Assembly (NCBI GenBank): GCA_030142905.1
Contig: JASJOG010000159.1
Location: 620,001 to 684,000 of the forward strand
DNA length: 64,000 nucleotides
Reading direction: 5' to 3'
Origin: Heliopora coerulea
Taxonomy: Eukaryota; Cnidaria; Anthozoa; Scleralcyonacea; Helioporidae
Below, in pieces: positions 32,110-41,949 of the stretch (position 1 is the first letter of the stretch; each line of letters opens with the position of its first letter). Below the pieces are notes generated by a model. That model did no database searches and had not been told where the DNA came from. It saw only the letters and a program-made list of their open reading frames with translations. The translations under genes were made by a program, and so were the position numbers.

Positions 32110-32325
32110 TATATAGTGATAGTGATAATGCTAGTGATAGTGATAGTCATAGTCATAATGCTAGTGATAGTGATAATGATAGTGATAGTGATAGTGATAG
32201 TGATAGTGATAGTGATAGTGATAGTAATAGTGATTATAATAAGTTCCCTGAAATGTGCAATGTCTGTTGAGGCCTTTCCTGGCGGGATGCTGGGCGCCCG
32301 TAGCAGGTTAAGGTCCCTTCCAATG
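32110..32325. repeat. Duplicated module: (GATAGT)n plus ~85-bp unit, copy 2
   Basis: About 120 bp of GTGATA-type repeats followed by CCTGAAATGTGCAATGTCTG, TTGAGGCCTTTCCTGGCGGG and TGCTGGGCGCCCGTAGCAGG. The frame 32053-32370 is a by-product. Confidence 0.85.
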
Positions 32326-32831
32326 TCCTTAATTGGGTGGTGTGCCAGTTGTAATCATAAATTTGATTGATCTTAAAGTGAACCTACGCTCAAGGTCAAT
32401 TGAAAGGCTTGAAAGTCAATTCCGTGAATTTTTCCCCAATTCTTTTGCCTTTCCCATTTCAAAACTGATTAAAAGTAACAAAAGTTTACTACTCTATAGA
32501 TTCCCGTCTACGTAACGAATTTGCTCCATTTAGGGTGTCGAAATTTTTATTATCAGTTATTGATTGTACAATAACGGAAGAAAAACATGAAAACTAAGAT
32601 CTACTCAAAAAATTACTAGTTATAAGGAAAAACTTGTTTACAGGTAAGATCTTTACAAGTCAATCAGTAGTTAGAAGGGAAAACTCATTAAATAATCATT
32701 TGCTTCTACATATATTACTTACGGATACTTCTACAATGCGTAACACCAGCTTTTGAGAGTTTTCAAAATCTATTAGAACAGCACATATCCTAAATTCCTT
32801 ATTCTCATGGATAGCTTCTAAAGGAAAATTT

Positions 32832-33773
32832 TTATGATTTACAAATTACTTTGTTTAAAATCCGTTTGGTTTCATTTCTTAATATTTTATTTCTATAAAA
32901 GAGAATTACCGAGTTTAGGCAAGAGTTCATCGTCAGAAATGTCATACCCCACGTCCTTGATATCGAGCCGTTTAATCCGGTTACATTTACTGCAACTAGA
33001 AGAGGCAATGGTAGAGAAAAGACGAAAAAGCATATTATGACAACGAAACAAGTTTTGAGCAGTTTAATATCTTGTAAAAATCGACGTCTGCTCTTAAGTT
33101 CCGAACACTTTTGTGCCAAGACCCTTGGAGTTGTCAGATGCCTACGTTGCGTTTTGATAACGAAAAATATTCTTGCATAAACATACACCGTAAGGACTGG
33201 AAAATGAATTAAATATATAGTGTAAAGAAAAATCTCTATTCGTCTTTCGAGTAAGGATACACCAACTATTATTATACAGAGAATCCAAATAAAGACGACC
33301 GATGTTAAAAGTCTTGTTTTTGTAACTTTGTTCCGATGTACTATCGGGTGTACAATGCTCATGTATCTCTCGATATTAATTGACGATAATGGGGCGACGG
33401 ATAGTCCTATTAACAATAAGGTGATTTTTATGTTGGCTAAAAGTAATCCACAGCTTGTTGTTCCAATGATTTCGCTGGCTATAGACAAAGTAAATATAGG
33501 AGTACCAATCGTTCCAACGCCAAGGTCGGCGAGCGATAACACCATAATCAGGAAATAACATACTTTTTCATTCAATTTAGGGGAGTTCCAGTAGGCCATT
33601 ACGACGACCGAGTTCAAGAATACAATTGCCATGGTTAGGATGGCATTCACAACACAAGCAGCGACATGAACCAGGAAATAGATCGCCGAAGGAAAGGCAA
33701 CGATCACTTTAAGTTCTTCGCCCAGCAAGGAACAAGATGTTTGGAATTTGACATTCTCTGTTGCTGAGTTCAT
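32832..33773 (-). CDS. Class A GPCR, intact, copy B
   Basis: 313 residues, one exon, same family as copies A and C. NIERYMSIVHP at 133-143 (ERY 135-137), Asp83 in LSLADLG, Cys108 (TTSCGLL), TM5 FPVLTVYVYARIFF, TM6 TCFVVIICFFVFSLP, and NSCLNSVILFYRN in place of NPxxY (Phe at the Tyr position, then Tyr). ICL3 is ~9 residues shorter than in A and C (the Ser/Thr/Asn stretch is missing). Start chosen at the ATG aligned with the other copies (MNSATENVKF). Its 3' flank (32530-32830) matches the 3' flank of copy C, so the repeat unit extends past the coding frame. Ligand unknown. Confidence 0.9.
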   Translation of the reverse strand: MNSATENVKFQTSCSLLGEELKVIVAFPSAIYFLVHVAACVVNAILTMAIVFLNSVVVMAYWNSPKLNEKVCYFLIMVLSLADLGVGTIGTPIFTLSIASEIIGTTSCGLLLANIKITLLLIGLSVAPLSSINIERYMSIVHPIVHRNKVTKTRLLTSVVFIWILCIIIVGVSLLERRIEIFLYTIYLIHFPVLTVYVYARIFFVIKTQRRHLTTPRVLAQKCSELKSRRRFLQDIKLLKTCFVVIICFFVFSLPLPLLVAVNVTGLNGSISRTWGMTFLTMNSCLNSVILFYRNKILRNETKRILNKVICKS

Positions 33774-33914
33774 TTCTTATCACGATTACACTTAACGTGG
33801 TTGTAATCAGCTTGTCTTCACCCTTGGTATATATTGCTTTAGTTTTAGCTGATACTGTAATAAACTTATAACTGAATTAGGTGGTGAAATGTACAAAGTA
33901 ATTTTACTCTGTAA

Positions 33915-34175
33915 TCGATTGCTAATCAGATTATATTGATATTTGATATCCAAATGTCAGACTTGGAGTCCCATTTTCCCACGCATAGCAAGAGACCTTG
34001 GCAAAGTGCTCAGACCAATTGTATGAGTCTTGTCATGGCTGTGTTAATAACAATGGTTGAATGCCATTGTTATTAAGAATCGCCGAGTAATAATGGGTGG
34101 TGAACATTCACCGAATTTCAAATGTTGAAAAGTTAAGCTTGTGCAACGTAATTAACAAATAACAGATCAATTAAC
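33915..34175. repeat. Upstream conserved blocks U1 and U2 of GPCR copy B
   Basis: U1: ATTGATATTTGATATCCAAA then TGTCAGACTTGG and CCATTTTCCCACG. U2 (34080-34175): GAATCGCCGAGTAATAATGG, GGTGAACATTCACCGAATTT, CAAATGTTGAAAAGTTAAGC. Both recur upstream of the other copies in the same order. Confidence 0.7.
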
Positions 34176-34617
34176 AATTAACAAATAAAATCGTGCTACA
34201 TCCGTGCTGAACGCCAACTCAAATCATGCACGACTTTATTATGGTTTTGACCAGACAAGGGGCACTTGTTCATAACTTTCATAAAAGTCATGACCTTTCA
34301 AATTGTTGATCATAAAGAGAAATATATGATAAAAGTATTACTAGTCGTATAAAATAACAAAAGGCCTTGAATTAGGGATGTTGAACTTGAAAATAATCGC
34401 TTAAAAATAAAGACAAAAATAAGAAAAACAAGATATTGGCAATAGCCCACTATTGTTGGTCAAACTTTAGGGTGCGAGCATTGACTGAAAAAGCTTAAAC
34501 TGAAACCTACACTCGAAAAGAATCTTCAGTGGAAACAATTTTAAAAGAATATATCAGAGAATAAAAAGTTGAACTGAACAGTTTAAGGTAATGATTGGAC
34601 CTAATATCTGGGCACTT

Positions 34618-34700
34618 TACTCTTTTCCGCCGGGATAAGATCTCCCATTATTTAACTCTGGCTAACGCCAAATGATTTTACTTGTCAAAAGAAGAAAAAT
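34618..34700. repeat. TTAA-ended MITE, copy 4 (partial)
   Basis: TACTCTTTTCCGCCGGGATA at one end, ACTCTGGCTAACGCCAAATG inside; the far end is lost. Confidence 0.6.
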
Positions 34701-34731
34701 TATAACATCCAAAGAGTTATAACATCAAAAC

Positions 34732-34830
34732 CTGACTCTTTCCCGCCGGCATAAGACGTCTATTATCTTACTCTGGCTAACAGCTGACGATTATTTGTCA
34801 AATGGAGAGCTCTCACCGGGAAAGAGTTAA
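34732..34830. repeat. TTAA-ended MITE, copy 5
   Basis: TGACTCTTTCCCGCCGGC to CACCGGGAAAGAGTTAA with ACTCTGGCTAACAGCTGACG in the centre. Confidence 0.75.
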
Positions 34831-34997
34831 TAGTGCGCTTTTGTCAATTCTTTTCCATCATCTGTTCTTAACTGAATGACTATTTCTTAAACGCACCAGG
34901 TAGCCAAACTATCGTTTATCGTGAGTTATCCGGAGTTATCCGTCCGAAAGAAAGTGCAAGCTAGTTGGTGAAGTCTTAGATACTCAACACGATACTT

Positions 34998-35098
34998 TTA
35001 ACTCTTTCCAGGCGGGAAATCTCCCTTTGACGAGGAAAATCATCTGGCGTTAGCCAGAGTAAGATCATGATAGTCTTATCCCGCCGGGAGAGAGTTAA
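34998..35098. repeat. TTAA-ended MITE, copy 6 (best preserved)
   Basis: TTAACTCTTTCCAGGCGGGA at the left, ATCCCGCCGGGAGAGAGTTAA at the right, and ATCATCTGGCGTTAGCCAGA in the middle. TTAA at both ends suggests a TTAA target site as in piggyBac-type elements. Confidence 0.82.
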
Positions 35099-36062
35099 AC
35101 TCTTTACATAAATAAATGTCACTACTAAAAGTGGAAGGCTTACGGAGGCATTTAACTCAATTAATCATTGATAGAAAACTTTTATGGTGTACTTGAATGC
35201 CGATGATGTTCTACAGAGATTTGAAGATTTCCGGGAGAGCGTACACCTAGATTCCTAAAGTGCACCGTATTACACCGTTTCACCCAGTACGCTACACCCG
35301 TTAACAATTCTAATGATCCATGCCTTGTGTAAAACCTCTTCGTTTTATTTACCGATAAATATACCTAGGAGATAGCTTTCAAATAAATATTAATAATAAT
35401 AATAATAACAACTGGAGTAGGACAAGCATAGCTTCAGCCTGCTACGGGAATGTGGACGCTCCTGTCCACCATGGTCCGGGGTGTGACCTTTGGCAAGTGC
35501 CAGCAATCGCTAAGCCAAGGGTAGATAAGACTCTTTAGGCTTGGATCGCAACTTATGTAGGAAAAAGAAACTCCGAGATAAAACCAGACGTAGATAGACA
35601 GGACATCGATTCGGAGCCATTGACCTCCATAAAACGAGCAGGTTTTGATGAGATGACCTAGGAAGTGGCGCCCTTGCCTTGTAGACAGGTAGCCGAAAGC
35701 CTCAACTTGCCTTAACTGGCTGGCAGCTGCAAGTGCACTACCTTCAGGTGTTGGCAAACCTGCCCTGTTAGCTCAAGGAATACAACAAAATTTGTACAAC
35801 AGGCTGATGCCTCTGACCTTAGTTGGTTGAGGATAAACCAGCCTTAACTGCTGAAACAGATCCGCGCTAGTCTAAAAATGAAACAATGTTTAGACTTAAC
35901 CCTTGCTGTGGCACGCCTAAACTGATTTTAACTGGTTGGAAGTGCAAGAAAGTGCTGTTAAGGTTAAACTTGATGTACGCATCGAGGAGTACTTTGAGGG
36001 ACTTTAGAGGGCTCTACATCCCTTACTCCTTCCTGACTGGATAAGTTGGGAGAGTAACGGCT
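35099..36062. other. Unassigned stretch 3' of the Gypsy element
   Basis: An (AAT)n run at 35388-35408, then a ~650-bp stretch of more balanced composition. It has a 107-residue minus frame (35434-35757) and GTTGGTTGAGGATAAACCAG-type repeats, but no recognised family. Possibly an unclassified transposon. Confidence 0.4.
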
Positions 36063-36067
36063 GACCC

Positions 36068-36245
36068 TGTTGTGTATTTAGAATGAAGAGTCTTTATTTC
36101 ACGTTCAAGTGATTTGTTTACAATGTAGTCTCGTCACACCTTTTCTTATTTTCCGTTCGCTCTCCGAGGGCCTGGTTCGCGCCCTTCGGACAACTGCAGT
36201 TCATTGGTTAACATAACTCAACAATAATCTAATGAATACACTACA
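36068..36245 (-). repeat. Gypsy 3' LTR (178 bp)
   Basis: Identical by eye to 40278-40455. Contains TCTCCGAGGGCCTGGTTCGC and a TG...CA boundary. Confidence 0.97.
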
Positions 36246-36258
36246 CTCCTCCTTCCTT
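36246..36258 (-). other. Polypurine tract (plus-strand primer site)
   Basis: The minus strand reads AAGGAAGGAGGAG directly before the 3' LTR, the position required for a PPT. Confidence 0.85.
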
Positions 36259-36373
36259 ATCGAATCCATACCTATCTGGTGATTGTCTGCATCGTGTTGG
36301 GTATCTTCTGAATTCATTGGTGTTTGAACCTTCACTCACAATCTCTGTAGGCAGTTCTGACACATTAGGAGAA

Positions 36374-39300
36374 CTAACTGGCTCTTGTTTGTTCGGCTCG
36401 ACAGAAGGGGTTTGCTCTGAATTGGTTTGAGGTAGCACCATCTATTGACCTAACTATAGGCACGGGCATCGCCGAACTTCGCCTGAGATTCACCGATGAA
36501 TCACAACCCCTCATTTGATCCACGTGCCTCTTCCAAACGACTTCGCCCACCTGGGTGCGATAAGAAACAGGTCCCGTCCGTTCTATTACCGTAGCTGAAA
36601 GCCACTTTGGTTCACCTCTGAAATTTTCAACTAACACGGTATCACCCACTTCAAATTCTCTAGCTTTGCTTCTGCTGTCATGTTTTTCCTTTGAAATTGC
36701 TTGCTTGGTGGCTATTTTCGCGCTCAAGTTAGGGTGCAACAATTCTAATCTGGTGCGCAGTTGCCTTTTTAGAAATAGTTCTGCAGGTGTTCGTGTTGTC
36801 ACCGTGTTTGGCGTGGTTCGGTACGTGAAAAGAAATTGCGCCAACTTTTGCCTTAAATTCCCAGGGTCCCCGTTCCCTGCCTTAAATGCTCGTTTGAATG
36901 TTTGTACAAACCGCTCTGCTTCCCCATTTGAGGCGGGGTGTTTTACCGCTGTCCTAATGTGCCTAATGCCGTTTGCCTTCATAAACCTGGTGAATTCCTC
37001 TGATGTAAATTGTGGACCATTATCCGAAACTAGCTGCTGTGGCAAACCATTCCTTGCAAAAATGTCCCTCAGTTCTTCTATTGTCCTATTCGCTGTGGTA
37101 CTCTTCATCATCACCACCTCCAACCATTTTGAACAAGAATCCACAACGATCATAAACATATGATTCATGAATGGCCCGGCAAAATCGACGTGTATCCTTT
37201 GCCATGGCATCTCTGGCCAAGACCATGGATGGAGAGGTGCAGCACTGGCTCTATTTCTTACAGCCTGGCATGCATTGCATGACCTCACCATGGCTGCCAC
37301 ATCCTCATCTAAACGCGGCCACCAAACATGAATGCGTGCTAGTGATTTCATACGTACAATCCCTGGGTGAGTTGCATGCAATTCTTCCAAAACTAAACCC
37401 CGAAGTTTGGCTGGAACGATCACGCGGATACCCCACAATAAACAACCATCTTCAACAGTTATTTCATTTCTTCGAACGTGGAACGCCCGAAATTCTGGGG
37501 GAGTCTGTTCAGGCCAACCCTTAAGGGTGTACTCTAAGACTCTTGACAGCATGGGGTCTGTCTGCGTGGCATGTTTCAACTGCTCTGCAGTTACCGGCAT
37601 TGATTCTATTTGCATCACGTTCACTGACTGTGTTTTTTCAGAATTCTCTGAGTACTTTGCCTTTAGTGGCAATCTTGAAAGGCAGTCTGCATTTGCATGT
37701 TTCTCAGTGGGTCTGAATTCTACTTCATAATTGTGTGCTGACAAGAACAACGCCCAACGTTGCAGGCGCTCTGCTGCCAAGGTGGGAATCCCCACTTTGG
37801 GACCCAGTATTGTAGTGAGTGGTTTGTGGTCGGTCCGTATTTTGAATTTCTTTCCAAACAAATATTGGTGAAACTTTTTAACCCCATGTATAATTCCCAA
37901 TGCTTCCTTTTCGACCTGAGCATAATTCCTTTCAGAGCTTGACAGTGTTCTGGAAGAAAATGCAATTGGCCTTTCCTCCCCATTATATAATTTGTGTGAT
38001 ATGACTGCACCAACACCATAAGCTGATGCATCAGTGTCTAAAATAATTGGCAATTTTGGATCATAATGGGTCAAAACTGGTGCAGTGGCTACTTGATGCT
38101 TCAATTTGTTGAATGCTTCAGTGGTTTCATCAGTCCACTTCCAAGGAACTCCCTTCTTTAGTAGATCTGTAAGTGGCTGGGCTGTTATCGAATGGTTGTG
38201 AACAAATTTTGAGTAATAATTTAGCATGCCTAAGAATGCTCGCAATTCCTGAACGTTTGTTGGAATGGGTGCTTCTGAAATTGCTTTGACTTTCTTTGCA
38301 GTTGTATGTAAGCCTTGTGCATTTATCAGGTATCCCAGGTATTCCACTGATGGCTGCATAAATTTGCATTTTCCCAACTTCAGGCGAAGGTTGGCATTTC
38401 CCAACCTAGTTAGCACTTGATCGAGGTGAGCCAAATGACTGTCATCATCATTACCTGAAACTAAGATGTCATCAACTCTACAAACAACCATGGGAATTCC
38501 CTGCAGAAGTTGTTCCATCTTGGACTGAAATATGGCACTGGCTGGTGCTACCCCATATGGAAGTCTCCGGGGCCTATACAAACCCCTGTGAGTGTTAATA
38601 GTTACATATTCTCGAGAGCTTTCCTCTAGCATTATTTGATTATAAGCATTCTTTAGGTCTAATTTGGTGAATTTTTCACCTCCACTTAATTCCACAAACA
38701 AATCTTCTGCCTTAGGTAATGGGTGTTTATCTACTTCTAAATGTGGATTCACAGTAACTTTGTAGTCTCCACAAATTCTTACACTGCCATCTGGTTTCAT
38801 CACGGGCACTATAGGAGCAGCCCAATCCGAGTATTCTACTTTCTCAAGGACTCCTTGCTCCACTAATCTTTCAATACCCCTTTCTATTGGTTCACGTAAT
38901 GCGTAAGGAACTGATCGAGGTTTACAATACTTTGGCTTTACATCTGGCTTGATGTGTAACTTAGCTTTCACATTCTTAAACACTCCTAACTCATCTTGAA
39001 ACACTTCCCTATGTTTATCCAACAACTCATCTAGGTTGTTGACTACCCTCTTAATTGACCCCCAGTTTAACTGAATGCTACGCAGCCAATTCCTTCCTAA
39101 CAACGAAGGACCGTTTCCTTCGAGAACATGCAATGGCAAACTTGCAGTTTGTTTCTCATACTCTACATTGACGTCTACCTTACCGACTACCTTTAATCGT
39201 TCTCCTGTGTAAGTCCGTAAGCTTATTCCCGATTTCTTTAGCGGGATTCCTTTCAAATCGTCCCTCCAAGTCTTCTCCGATATCACCGAGACTGAAGCCC

Positions 39301-40264
39301 CCGTGTCAAGTTCAAAATTCACCTTCGAACTTCCGTTCAACAGCAGAGGGACCAATATTCTGGAGTCCACATTCTCAATTTGTAGTCGATGAAGACCTAG
39401 CTGCTCGTCGTCCATCATCTGATCATCATCGTCTTGGTCGCTTTCTCCGGACACATATTTCATTTTAGATGCCTTGCTTGCTTCCTTCGACCTCCCAGCA
39501 TTTTTATCTGTTCTGTTTTCTTCACCACCACCACGCTTCACTTGTTTTCGGCACACTCGAGCAATATGACCTTGCCTTTTACAATTCCTGCACCTCTCAA
39601 CTTTAAATCTGCATTCAGACGCTCGGTGATTTGTTCCACTGCACCGCCAACATGTGTCGGCTCTTGATTCGGAATGTTTGTCAACTTGTCTGTCGAGAAG
39701 GTTCACGGTTTTCGAATCATCACTCCACTCGTTCTTTAGGGTTTGGGCTTGCCTCGCAGCTGCTTCCATGCCTTGCGCTATCTCCAACGCCTTCGTCAAC
39801 GTCAGATTAGCTTCAGCCAACAAGCGTTTTTGAGTTGCTATATCTCTCAAACCACAAACCAGCCGATCCCGTAAGGCTTCTTCAAGGAACGCTCCAAACT
39901 GGCAGTACGTTGCGTGTTTACGTAGCGCTGCACTATATTCAGCTATTGTTTCAGTTGCTATCTGATTCCTTTTGTGAAATTTGAACCGTTCTGCTATAAC
40001 TAATGGCTTCGGGTCATAGTGCTTGTTCAACTTCTCCATAATTTCCTCATATTTCAGCTCTGAAGGCTTTGTTGGTGCCACAATATCCCTCAATAGCGAG
40101 TACGTTCTCGGACCAACCACCGTTAAAAGTGTTGCGACCATTTTCTTAGGATCTGCGATGTCGTTCGCCACCAAATATTGTTCGACCCTCTCCGCGTAGC
40201 TTGGCCATTCCTGCGGGCCACCGTCAAATGGTTCTATCTTCCCAAAAGTTCCGCTAGATCCCAT
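36374..40264 (-). CDS. Gypsy Gag-Pol polyprotein
   Basis: 1,296 residues in one frame. Gag-like domain 1-190; two CCHC zinc knuckles ~204-240 (CWRCSGTNHRASEC and CRNCKRQGHIARVC); aspartic protease DTGASVSVIS at ~319; reverse transcriptase ~450-630 with active site CRVDDILVSG (Val where Tyr/Phe is usual before DD); RNase H ~700-830 (FKIRTDHKPL); H2C2 finger ~962-1005 (HATHPGIV...CNACQ); integrase D-D-E: VDFAGPF at ~1035, SDNGPQFTSEEF at ~1083, SNGEAERF at ~1115. Gag and Pol are fused without frameshift. The start ATG is only ~14 nt from the 5' LTR, overlapping the primer-binding region. A typical Gypsy tail (RRYPTRCRQSPDRYGF) lies in another frame at 36241-36441. Confidence 0.95.
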   Translation of the reverse strand: MGSSGTFGKIEPFDGGPQEWPSYAERVEQYLVANDIADPKKMVATLLTVVGPRTYSLLRDIVAPTKPSELKYEEIMEKLNKHYDPKPLVIAERFKFHKRNQIATETIAEYSAALRKHATYCQFGAFLEEALRDRLVCGLRDIATQKRLLAEANLTLTKALEIAQGMEAAARQAQTLKNEWSDDSKTVNLLDRQVDKHSESRADTCWRCSGTNHRASECRFKVERCRNCKRQGHIARVCRKQVKRGGGEENRTDKNAGRSKEASKASKMKYVSGESDQDDDDQMMDDEQLGLHRLQIENVDSRILVPLLLNGSSKVNFELDTGASVSVISEKTWRDDLKGIPLKKSGISLRTYTGERLKVVGKVDVNVEYEKQTASLPLHVLEGNGPSLLGRNWLRSIQLNWGSIKRVVNNLDELLDKHREVFQDELGVFKNVKAKLHIKPDVKPKYCKPRSVPYALREPIERGIERLVEQGVLEKVEYSDWAAPIVPVMKPDGSVRICGDYKVTVNPHLEVDKHPLPKAEDLFVELSGGEKFTKLDLKNAYNQIMLEESSREYVTINTHRGLYRPRRLPYGVAPASAIFQSKMEQLLQGIPMVVCRVDDILVSGNDDDSHLAHLDQVLTRLGNANLRLKLGKCKFMQPSVEYLGYLINAQGLHTTAKKVKAISEAPIPTNVQELRAFLGMLNYYSKFVHNHSITAQPLTDLLKKGVPWKWTDETTEAFNKLKHQVATAPVLTHYDPKLPIILDTDASAYGVGAVISHKLYNGEERPIAFSSRTLSSSERNYAQVEKEALGIIHGVKKFHQYLFGKKFKIRTDHKPLTTILGPKVGIPTLAAERLQRWALFLSAHNYEVEFRPTEKHANADCLSRLPLKAKYSENSEKTQSVNVMQIESMPVTAEQLKHATQTDPMLSRVLEYTLKGWPEQTPPEFRAFHVRRNEITVEDGCLLWGIRVIVPAKLRGLVLEELHATHPGIVRMKSLARIHVWWPRLDEDVAAMVRSCNACQAVRNRASAAPLHPWSWPEMPWQRIHVDFAGPFMNHMFMIVVDSCSKWLEVVMMKSTTANRTIEELRDIFARNGLPQQLVSDNGPQFTSEEFTRFMKANGIRHIRTAVKHPASNGEAERFVQTFKRAFKAGNGDPGNLRQKLAQFLFTYRTTPNTVTTRTPAELFLKRQLRTRLELLHPNLSAKIATKQAISKEKHDSRSKAREFEVGDTVLVENFRGEPKWLSATVIERTGPVSYRTQVGEVVWKRHVDQMRGCDSSVNLRRSSAMPVPIVRSIDGATSNQFRANPFCRAEQTRAS

Positions 40265-40275
40265 CCTCGTCGCCA
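40258..40275 (-). other. Primer-binding site candidate
   Basis: The minus strand reads TGGCGACGAGGATGGG starting 2 nt after the 5' LTR; TGG pairs with a tRNA CCA end. It overlaps the gag start codon. The tRNA species was not identified. Confidence 0.6.
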
Positions 40276-40277
40276 GT

Positions 40278-40455
40278 TGTTGTGTATTTAGAATGAAGAG
40301 TCTTTATTTCACGTTCAAGTGATTTGTTTACAATGTAGTCTCGTCACACCTTTTCTTATTTTCCGTTCGCTCTCCGAGGGCCTGGTTCGCGCCCTTCGGA
40401 CAACTGCAGTTCATTGGTTAACATAACTCAACAATAATCTAATGAATACACTACA
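40278..40455 (-). repeat. Gypsy 5' LTR (178 bp)
   Basis: Promoter-bearing LTR for minus-strand transcription; identical to 36068-36245. Confidence 0.97.
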
Positions 40456-40509
40456 GACCCTATGGGAATCTATTGATTCCCATACACGTAAATAAATTAC
40501 TCGATCCAG

Positions 40510-40808
40510 CTTGTCCAATTATTATTATTATTTTTTATTAATTTTTATTATTAGAAAACATGACAGGTAAGATCTAGATAAAAAAATTGCTAGTTATAAG
40601 GAGAAACTTGTTAACAGGAAAGATCTTTACAACTCAGGCACTAGTTACAAGTGAAAACTCATTAAACAATCATTTCATCCTACGTAATATTATTTACGGA
40701 TACTTATACGATGTGTAACACCAGCTTTGGAGAGATTTTAAAACCTATAAGAACAGCACAAGGCCACAATTACTAATTCTCGTAGACAGTTTTTCAAGGA
40801 AAATTTTT
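40510..40808. repeat. 3' flank of GPCR copy C, duplicated
   Basis: GACAGGTAAGATCTAGATAA, TTGCTAGTTATAAGGAGAAA, and TAACACCAGCTTTGGAGAG match 32580-32830 beside copy B, so the duplication unit includes at least 250 bp of 3' DNA. Confidence 0.8.
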
Positions 40809-41777
40809 TTATGATTTACAAGTTAATTTGTTTAAAATCCATTTGGCTTCGTTTCTTAACATTCGATTTCTGTAAAAGAGTATCACTGAATTTAGGCTCG
40901 AGTTCATCATCAGAATTGTTGTACCCCATGTCTGGAATACCAAACCGTTAAATCCGTTTATATTTGCTGCAAGCAGAACGGACAATGGCAGAAAACAGAG
41001 CAAAAAGCATATTATGACAAGGAAACAAGATTTAAGCAGTTTAATGTCTTGTAAAAACCGTCGTTTGCTGCTTACTTGCGAACATCCTCCAACTAAGACC
41101 TTGTCATTACTAGTCGGCGTATTTCCTGTGGGAGCTGTCAGAAGGCTACGAGATCCTTTCATGGTGAAAAATATTTTCGCATAAACATATACCGTAAGTA
41201 CAGGAAAATGTAATACATAAGCGATGTACAAAGAAATCGCTTTTTGTTTTTCGAAGAAGGATAAACTAACTATTATTATACAGTAAATCCAAAGCAGGAT
41301 AACTGGTATTAAAAGACTTTTTCTTGTAACTTTTCTCCGATGTACAAACGGGTGTACAATGCTCATGTATCTCTCGATATTAATCGCTGATAATGTGGCA
41401 ACGGATAGTCCTATTACCAATACGGTAGTTTTTCTATTTACAAAAACTAATCCACAGGTTGTATTTCCAGTGATTTGGCTGGCTAGTAACAAAGTAAATA
41501 TAGGAGTACAAATCGTTCCAACTCCAAGGTCGACGAGCGATAGCACCATAATCAGGAAATAAGACACTTTTTCCTTCAATTTAGAGGATCTCCAGTAAGC
41601 TACCACGCTCATCGAGTTCAAGAATACAATTGCCATGGTTAGGATGGCGTTCACAGCACAAGCAATGACATGAATCAGGAAATCGCTCGCCGAGGGAAAG
41701 TTAACGATTGTTTCATATTCTTCGCCAAATAAAAAACACGATTTAACTAACTTCACACTCTCTGTAGTTAAGTTCAT
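40809..41777 (-). CDS. Class A GPCR, intact, copy C
   Basis: 322 residues, one exon. NIERYMSIVHP at 133-143, Asp83 in LSLVDLG, Cys108 (NTTCGLV), TM5 FPVLTVYVYAKIFF, TM6 SCFLVIICFLLCFLP, TM7 MNSSLNSVILFYRN. Sequons at Asn2 (NLT) and Asn105 (NTT). By eye it is closest to copy B in the N-terminal half (MNxxTExVKL, FPSAxxFLxH). The intact frame and short basic tail (RNRMLRNEAK) suggest a functional receptor. The recent Gypsy insertion ends 348 bp from its stop codon. Confidence 0.9.
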   Translation of the reverse strand: MNLTTESVKLVKSCFLFGEEYETIVNFPSASDFLIHVIACAVNAILTMAIVFLNSMSVVAYWRSSKLKEKVSYFLIMVLSLVDLGVGTICTPIFTLLLASQITGNTTCGLVFVNRKTTVLVIGLSVATLSAINIERYMSIVHPFVHRRKVTRKSLLIPVILLWIYCIIIVSLSFFEKQKAISLYIAYVLHFPVLTVYVYAKIFFTMKGSRSLLTAPTGNTPTSNDKVLVGGCSQVSSKRRFLQDIKLLKSCFLVIICFLLCFLPLSVLLAANINGFNGLVFQTWGTTILMMNSSLNSVILFYRNRMLRNEAKWILNKLTCKS

Positions 41778-41949
41778 TTCTCCATATTTTGGTATCTACA
41801 CTTAAGATAGTACTGATCAATTTCTCTGTAACCAACGTGTATACATTGTTTTATTTATATTGTTTTATACTTGTAACTGCTACTGTAAATAATTTATGGA
41901 TGAAGTTGATGGTGAAATTTACGAAACAACAATGACATGCTGTGATTCA

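Larger units (their letters stand above)
36068..40455 (-). mobile_element. Ty3/Gypsy LTR retrotransposon, complete and very young
   Basis: 4,388 bp with two 178-bp LTRs (36068-36245 and 40278-40455) that read identically base for base. LTRs start TGTTGTGTATTTAG and end ATACACTACA. A 5-bp target duplication GACCC flanks it (36063-36067 and 40456-40460). A polypurine tract AAGGAAGGAGGAG (36246-36258, minus) abuts the 3' LTR, and a TGGCGACGAGG primer-site candidate lies 2 nt inside the 5' LTR. One 1,296-residue gag-pol frame. It is inserted between GPCR copies B and C, with no disruption of either coding frame. Confidence 0.97.

Noticed and set aside
35434..35757. 107-residue minus ORF
   Set aside because: More balanced base composition but no domain, splice context or known family; not supported as a gene.
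36666..37730. Plus-strand ORFs of 107-165 residues
   Set aside because: Antisense shadows of the Gypsy pol frame, without domain features.
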